Shown here: positions 22,688 through 26,576 of the stretch, piece after piece
Numbering within the stretch: position 1 is the first letter of the stretch
Layout: each line of letters begins with the position of its first letter
Assembly: GCA_963640685.1 (NCBI GenBank)
Contig: CAVIAA010000028.1
Span: 1-26,576 of the forward strand
Origin: SFEL01 sp963640685
Lineage (GTDB): Bacteria; Bacillota; Clostridia; Christensenellales; CAG-138
Length of the DNA: 26,576 nt
Direction: 5' to 3'
Position numbers and translations under genes: made by a program
Notes under the pieces: generated by a model
Told to the model about the DNA's origin: nothing
The model's database searches: none
The model's input: only the letters and a program-made list of their open reading frames with translations

Positions 22688-25402
22688 ATGGTAAAGACAC
22701 TTGAATTGGCAAATGGGATGTTTGTCAGCATGGCGGTTGCGGAAGTGACCTCCGTCCCTTTCTATGAGCTTTTTGCAAAAGACCTTGACCGTGCCAACTA
22801 TTCGAATCAAGTCTTGTTTACACAGATTCTCCAAGCAATGCATCGGAAGTCAGACGCGGAGAATACTGCATTTGAGTTCTTGTTTCAAAGTATTGGCGTA
22901 GACAACCAAACTTATAAGGCCCAGGTTAGGTTATACATAATCGTCAGGAAGATTGGCGACGTTAAGTTCAGCAACGAATCTTTCATTGTCGATATGATGT
23001 CGAGCATTAAGAATGATCTCGAGGACAAAAACTTCTCAGTATCTGTGCTCGATAATGAAATCGAATACTCCGCTTTTGAAAAGGCGCTCTCGGAGACTGA
23101 TTGTTCCAAGGTGCTTTCTATTTCAAAGAAAGAGAAAGTAATTGGAAACGCCCTTTCAGCGAATGGTCTAATGTACTATAACGACGTCATCGAACCATCC
23201 GAGAACACCAATATTGCAACACTCACCAATGCTTTAACGCAATATCCCGGAAGCGTTATTTCAATGCAGATTATTCCCACGAAGTACAACATTCAGGAAT
23301 TATACGGCATTGAAGAAAGCAAAAATTTTTTGGCGCATTATGTGAGCGAGATTCGGTATCGGCAAGGAATACGAGTCGATGCGAATACGCAAATGATCGT
23401 AGACGCATACGATTACTATTCTCAAGCCAATAACGAGCTTCTATTTCTATATAACTTAGTTGTGTATTCGGAGTACAGCAGCGCCATTGATCTTGCAAAT
23501 AAACTAATGGACGCCGTAGAAACAGAAGGAAAAGCCACGGGAAGCTCATTAGACATAGTTGATGTTTCGGAGTTTGGTCTGACTCCGGCAACCAATCTGT
23601 TTGCAAGCCCTTGGATAGCCAATGATGTCCTTCTCAATCGAGCTCGGGAAATGAGTTTTTGGGGAAACAAGAATGCACCGAAGCATCTCCAACGGCTCAA
23701 ACACTTGATGACAACACGAGAGCTTCGAGGCGTTTTCAAGTTTCCGATTGATGATGGAAAAATTATCGGATTGGATAGCAATAAGATCCTTGCAAACCGA
23801 GAAAAACTCCATCAGAGCATTATTTCAGACGGCAACTTTAAGGTTGGTATTATTCAAAACGCCAGCAAAAGTGGAAAGAACGACCATGCTCATGCCGGCA
23901 TTCCACTTAATGATTTTACCAAGCACGGGCTTATCGTTGGTATGCCAGGATCAGGCAAAACAAACTTCTCACTTGGTCTCCTTCTGCAGTTTTGGAACGA
24001 GTTTGGTATACCGTTTCTTGCAATCGAACCTACAAAGAGTGAGTATCGTTCTTTGATTGACGATATAAAGGATTTGCAGATATTCTCTCCTGGAAAAAAC
24101 ACGGTATCTCCTTATATCATCAACCCCTTTCTTCCCCCAACAGGTGTGACGGTTGAAAGCTATGTCCCCAGCCTTATGTCTGCATTTAAGGCTGCTTTCT
24201 CAATGCCAGATCCTCTGCCCGATATTTTCTTGTCAGCAATCAATGATTGCTACAACGAATACGGTTGGAAAACGGACAGCACAAAAGACGATCCAACCGT
24301 TCAGCGTTTTGGGCTATATGAATTCATTAAGGTGTTTAAGAAAAAGATCCAGCACATGGATTATAAAGGCGACGTCAAAGCCAACATGGAAAGTGCAGGC
24401 GTTGTTCGCCTTGTCAGCTTGATTGAGCAAAACAGCAATATCTATGACACCATCAATACCATCCCCCTTGAAGATTTGTTAAGCAAACCGACCGTTATTG
24501 AGCTCAACGCAATCAACAACAAAGAGCAGAAATCGCTGATAATGGCACTGCTCCTTATCATGATTTGTGTATATACCAAGAACAATGTATCCGGCGACGG
24601 AAAGCTGAAGAATGTCTTGCTTATTGATGAGGCGCATGTTCTGCTTGCCGGTGGCACTTCAAGATCGGATGACGGCGCAGATTCGCAGGGATCTACAGTA
24701 GAAGCCCTCGAAGATATGATTGCTGAAATACGATCTTACGGTACCAGCATTATTATCGCAGACCAATCGCCCACTAAAGTTGGCCGCAGCGTAGTAGCGA
24801 ATACGAATGTAAAGGTAATCTTCAAGCTCGTCGAAAAAGAAAATAAGGACGCAATCAGTACGGCGACCAATATGAATGATGCGGACTACGATTTGCTTGG
24901 TCGACTTGGCGTCGGAGAAGCCCTGCTCCATTATGGCAGAATATATAGTCCTCTCCACATAAAAACCTATAACGTGCACGACAAGGCAACTATTAGATCT
25001 GTCATTCCAGATCAAGAAATTGCCGCTCTTTCAACGTATTGGGATACACATAAAGAATTGCTTATCCCCCACATTGAATGCAAATACAGTTGTTATTGCA
25101 GGGATAGCTGTGACTTCAAACTCCGTGCCAACGCAGATTTCCTCGCTGCACGTTTAGTGAACGACTGCTTATACGAGCTGACTGATAAGGCAGCGTTTGT
25201 GAAGTTTTTGGTGAAGATGGATAAGAACATAATCGACTTGTTGAAAGAGAATCCTTCAATCCAAGCGAGCAACCGGCTCATTAACTGCGTAAAGATAAAG
25301 TTTTTGAGAAAGTCTATGCTGATTAAAAGCTTCGGGATCACAAAGGCTGAATACAAAACGATTCTTAATCATCCGCGGTTTTTGAGAAGAACCGAGCAGT
25401 AG
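22688..25402 (+). CDS. HerA/VirB4-like P-loop ATPase with C-terminal Cys cluster
   Basis: A 904-residue ATPase of the HerA/FtsK/VirB4 superfamily, which form hexameric rings that move DNA or protein. An unrecognised N-terminal region (1-~385) is followed by the ATPase domain: IPLNDFTKHGLIVGMPGSGK with Walker A GMPGSGKT (418-425, Lys424), EPTKSEYRSL, Walker B LLIDEAH (644-650, Asp647, Glu648), and IIIADQSPTKVGRSVVANTN, a sensor/arginine-finger region typical of HerA-type proteins. The ends are well conserved (GVGEALLHYGR). Beyond it, Cys798, 802, 804 and 808 form a CxxxCxCxxxC cluster. No HAS-barrel or nuclease domain is evident. An AAAGGACGG site precedes the ATG. Longer than plain HerA (about 500-600), consistent with added adaptor regions. 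Confidence 0.87.
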   Translation: MVKTLELANGMFVSMAVAEVTSVPFYELFAKDLDRANYSNQVLFTQILQAMHRKSDAENTAFEFLFQSIGVDNQTYKAQVRLYIIVRKIGDVKFSNESFIVDMMSSIKNDLEDKNFSVSVLDNEIEYSAFEKALSETDCSKVLSISKKEKVIGNALSANGLMYYNDVIEPSENTNIATLTNALTQYPGSVISMQIIPTKYNIQELYGIEESKNFLAHYVSEIRYRQGIRVDANTQMIVDAYDYYSQANNELLFLYNLVVYSEYSSAIDLANKLMDAVETEGKATGSSLDIVDVSEFGLTPATNLFASPWIANDVLLNRAREMSFWGNKNAPKHLQRLKHLMTTRELRGVFKFPIDDGKIIGLDSNKILANREKLHQSIISDGNFKVGIIQNASKSGKNDHAHAGIPLNDFTKHGLIVGMPGSGKTNFSLGLLLQFWNEFGIPFLAIEPTKSEYRSLIDDIKDLQIFSPGKNTVSPYIINPFLPPTGVTVESYVPSLMSAFKAAFSMPDPLPDIFLSAINDCYNEYGWKTDSTKDDPTVQRFGLYEFIKVFKKKIQHMDYKGDVKANMESAGVVRLVSLIEQNSNIYDTINTIPLEDLLSKPTVIELNAINNKEQKSLIMALLLIMICVYTKNNVSGDGKLKNVLLIDEAHVLLAGGTSRSDDGADSQGSTVEALEDMIAEIRSYGTSIIIADQSPTKVGRSVVANTNVKVIFKLVEKENKDAISTATNMNDADYDLLGRLGVGEALLHYGRIYSPLHIKTYNVHDKATIRSVIPDQEIAALSTYWDTHKELLIPHIECKYSCYCRDSCDFKLRANADFLAARLVNDCLYELTDKAAFVKFLVKMDKNIIDLLKENPSIQASNRLINCVKIKFLRKSMLIKSFGITKAEYKTILNHPRFLRRTEQ

Positions 25403-25422
25403 GAGTTACTTAAAATCTGAGA

Positions 25423-25429
25423 AAAGGAG
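25423..25429 (+). promoter_or_regulatory. Ribosome-binding site setting the start of the acidic protein
   Basis: AAAGGAG, 9 bases before the ATG at 25439. It supports the start of a gene that has no stop codon inside the window. Confidence 0.8.
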
Positions 25430-25438
25430 TTTCTGGTA

Positions 25439-26576
25439 ATGGGTGAAGACTTTGATGACTCTGTTGACACTTCGTCGTTCGACGAAATAAGCACAGATAC
25501 CACTGATACAAGCGGCTTTTCCGAGCCTGTTGATGTGGGCAGCATGATGGATGATATCCCTGCAGAGCCACTTGAAAGCTTTGATGTCGAACCACTCGAT
25601 AGCAGTTTTGAGGCAGAACTTCCAACGGCAGAAGCAACGGATATAGATAGCTTGATGGACGGTGCTGCTAATACATATACGACAGAAGATGTTCCAACTG
25701 ATGCGCTTGATTCTTCTGACCTTGATCCATCAGATCTCTCAAGCGATATAGATGACTATGAAATGGATGCTGGCTCTGATATAGCTGACTTAATGGACGA
25801 GGCGGCAATGGAATCTTTAGACGATGTTTCGTTAGATAGCAGCGAAGCAAATGAAACAAATGAGGATGACATTGAAGCACTAATGAACGATGCTGAAACG
25901 GTATCAGAAGCCGACGAGAATTTGCCAACAACAGAAACAAACGCCTTTGACGGCGGTGAGGAAACGGAAATAGAAGTTGAGTCTATATTGAATACAGAAG
26001 AAGTTCCATCCTCAGAAGCCTCGGATCTCCAAGATGATATCCCTTCTGACATTACTGAAGATGCTTCAGAACAATTGGATGTTTCTGATCTTATGGATGA
26101 AACCGAGATCAACGATCCCGGATCATTTGTTGATGAATCTCTTGAAAACACAACTATCACAGACGAAATGACAGAGGTGTCACCTGCTGAAGCAGATATT
26201 AAAGATGAGGTTGCAACAGATGAAATATCCGATATAGACGAACCTTCAGATTCCATAGTTGGCAAGACAGATGCAGACAACAACATTGATATTCAGGAGA
26301 TCCAGCAAGATACACAGGAAGAAACGGAGATGACTCTTGACATGAAAGACACCCCGCTCGATGCCGAGTTGTCTGCGTATGACCAATTGGCAGACTATTA
26401 TAACTCGCACAATTATGGTCAACAAGATTACGCAGAGTATTCTAAAGATCCAGAATGGCAAGAGCTTAACAACGCTTATTTACAGGAGCTGGGACGAGAG
26501 CCAGTTGACTATAGCAATGGCGAAGCTCCGAATATCAATGACATTCGAGATGAGTTAATTGCTGCGGGCATTCCAG
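25439..26576 (+). CDS. Very acidic multi-motif protein, 3'-incomplete
   Basis: An open frame of 379 codons that runs off the window edge, so the C-terminus is unknown. Residues 1-310 are mostly Asp, Glu, Ser and Thr, with no predicted fold or membrane helix. Five copies of a short motif stand out: DVGSMMDD (32-39), DIDSLMDGA (68-76), DIADLMDEA (114-122), DIEALMNDA (144-152) and DVSDLMDET (214-222). From about 312 (AYDQLADYYNSHNYGQQ) the composition changes to a Tyr/Asn-rich, probably folded region. It is 36 bases after the ATPase gene and shares its operon. The motif repeats look like binding sites for a partner protein, with the disordered region as a tether or scaffold and a functional domain beyond the edge. 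No family recognised. Confidence 0.75.
   Translation, partial: MGEDFDDSVDTSSFDEISTDTTDTSGFSEPVDVGSMMDDIPAEPLESFDVEPLDSSFEAELPTAEATDIDSLMDGAANTYTTEDVPTDALDSSDLDPSDLSSDIDDYEMDAGSDIADLMDEAAMESLDDVSLDSSEANETNEDDIEALMNDAETVSEADENLPTTETNAFDGGEETEIEVESILNTEEVPSSEASDLQDDIPSDITEDASEQLDVSDLMDETEINDPGSFVDESLENTTITDEMTEVSPAEADIKDEVATDEISDIDEPSDSIVGKTDADNNIDIQEIQQDTQEETEMTLDMKDTPLDAELSAYDQLADYYNSHNYGQQDYAEYSKDPEWQELNNAYLQELGREPVDYSNGEAPNINDIRDELIAAGIP

Noticed and set aside
25410..26461. Several minus-strand frames rich in Ser and Leu opposite the acidic gene
   Set aside because: They are the antisense of Asp/Glu/Ser-rich codons; the plus-strand frame has a good ribosome site and motif repeats.
1..26576. 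CRISPR arrays
   Set aside because: No regularly spaced short direct repeats were seen in any gene-free stretch.

Overview
The window looks like a chromosomal piece of a GC-rich member of the Clostridia (probably a gut species), carrying a mobile-element relic and then a lower-GC foreign operon. Evidence for the host: consensus AGGAGG ribosome sites, TTGNNN/TATAAT-type promoters, Firmicutes-like SelA/SelB and MetG, and at the left edge a repeat of a kind I remember from many gut Clostridia genomes. No 16S rRNA or other firm taxonomic marker is present, so the placement is an inference.

Layout. (1) 1-283: intergenic inverted-repeat element and hairpins. (2) 284-6638: housekeeping and core genes: metG (minus strand), then selA-selB (plus strand; they make selenocysteinyl-tRNA and deliver it to the ribosome), a strong terminator, and an SGNH hydrolase. 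(3) 6743-14229: a six-gene minus-strand catabolic operon with a divergent LysR regulator. In transcription order it encodes a DmpG/HMGL-type aldolase, a D-2-hydroxyacid dehydrogenase, an LDH2/malate-type dehydrogenase and a tripartite tricarboxylate transporter (TctB, TctA, TctC). The genes overlap or nearly touch. The natural reading is uptake of a hydroxy-carboxylate, oxidation of one or both stereoisomers to a 2-oxoacid, then aldol cleavage. The substrate is not determined. (4) 14351-14442: tRNA-Ser(GGA) with its own promoter and terminator.

(5) 14503-17789: a collapsed relic of an integrative conjugative element. It keeps a leader with two terminators, a Cys-cluster accessory gene, an ArdA-like antirestriction gene with an apparent internal deletion and frameshift, an open fusion of an accessory gene to a truncated NlpC/P60-like hydrolase, and the first ~58 codons of a tyrosine integrase on the other strand. 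Relaxase, coupling protein and type IV secretion genes are missing.

(6) 17961-26576 (runs off the edge): a visibly AT-richer operon with a good promoter and a 25-bp palindrome suited to TetR autoregulation. Genes in order: TetR regulator, SPFH-domain protein with three zinc ribbons, four-helix membrane protein with a soluble tail, zinc-ribbon/alpha-helical-repeat protein, 904-residue HerA/VirB4-like ATPase with a C-terminal Cys cluster, and a very acidic protein with five copies of a D-(I/V)-x-x-(L/M)-M-(D/N) motif whose C-terminus lies outside the window. I do not recognise this combination as a named system. It could be a membrane-associated, ATP-driven machine (defence, transfer or stress related) and is the best candidate for an undescribed system here.
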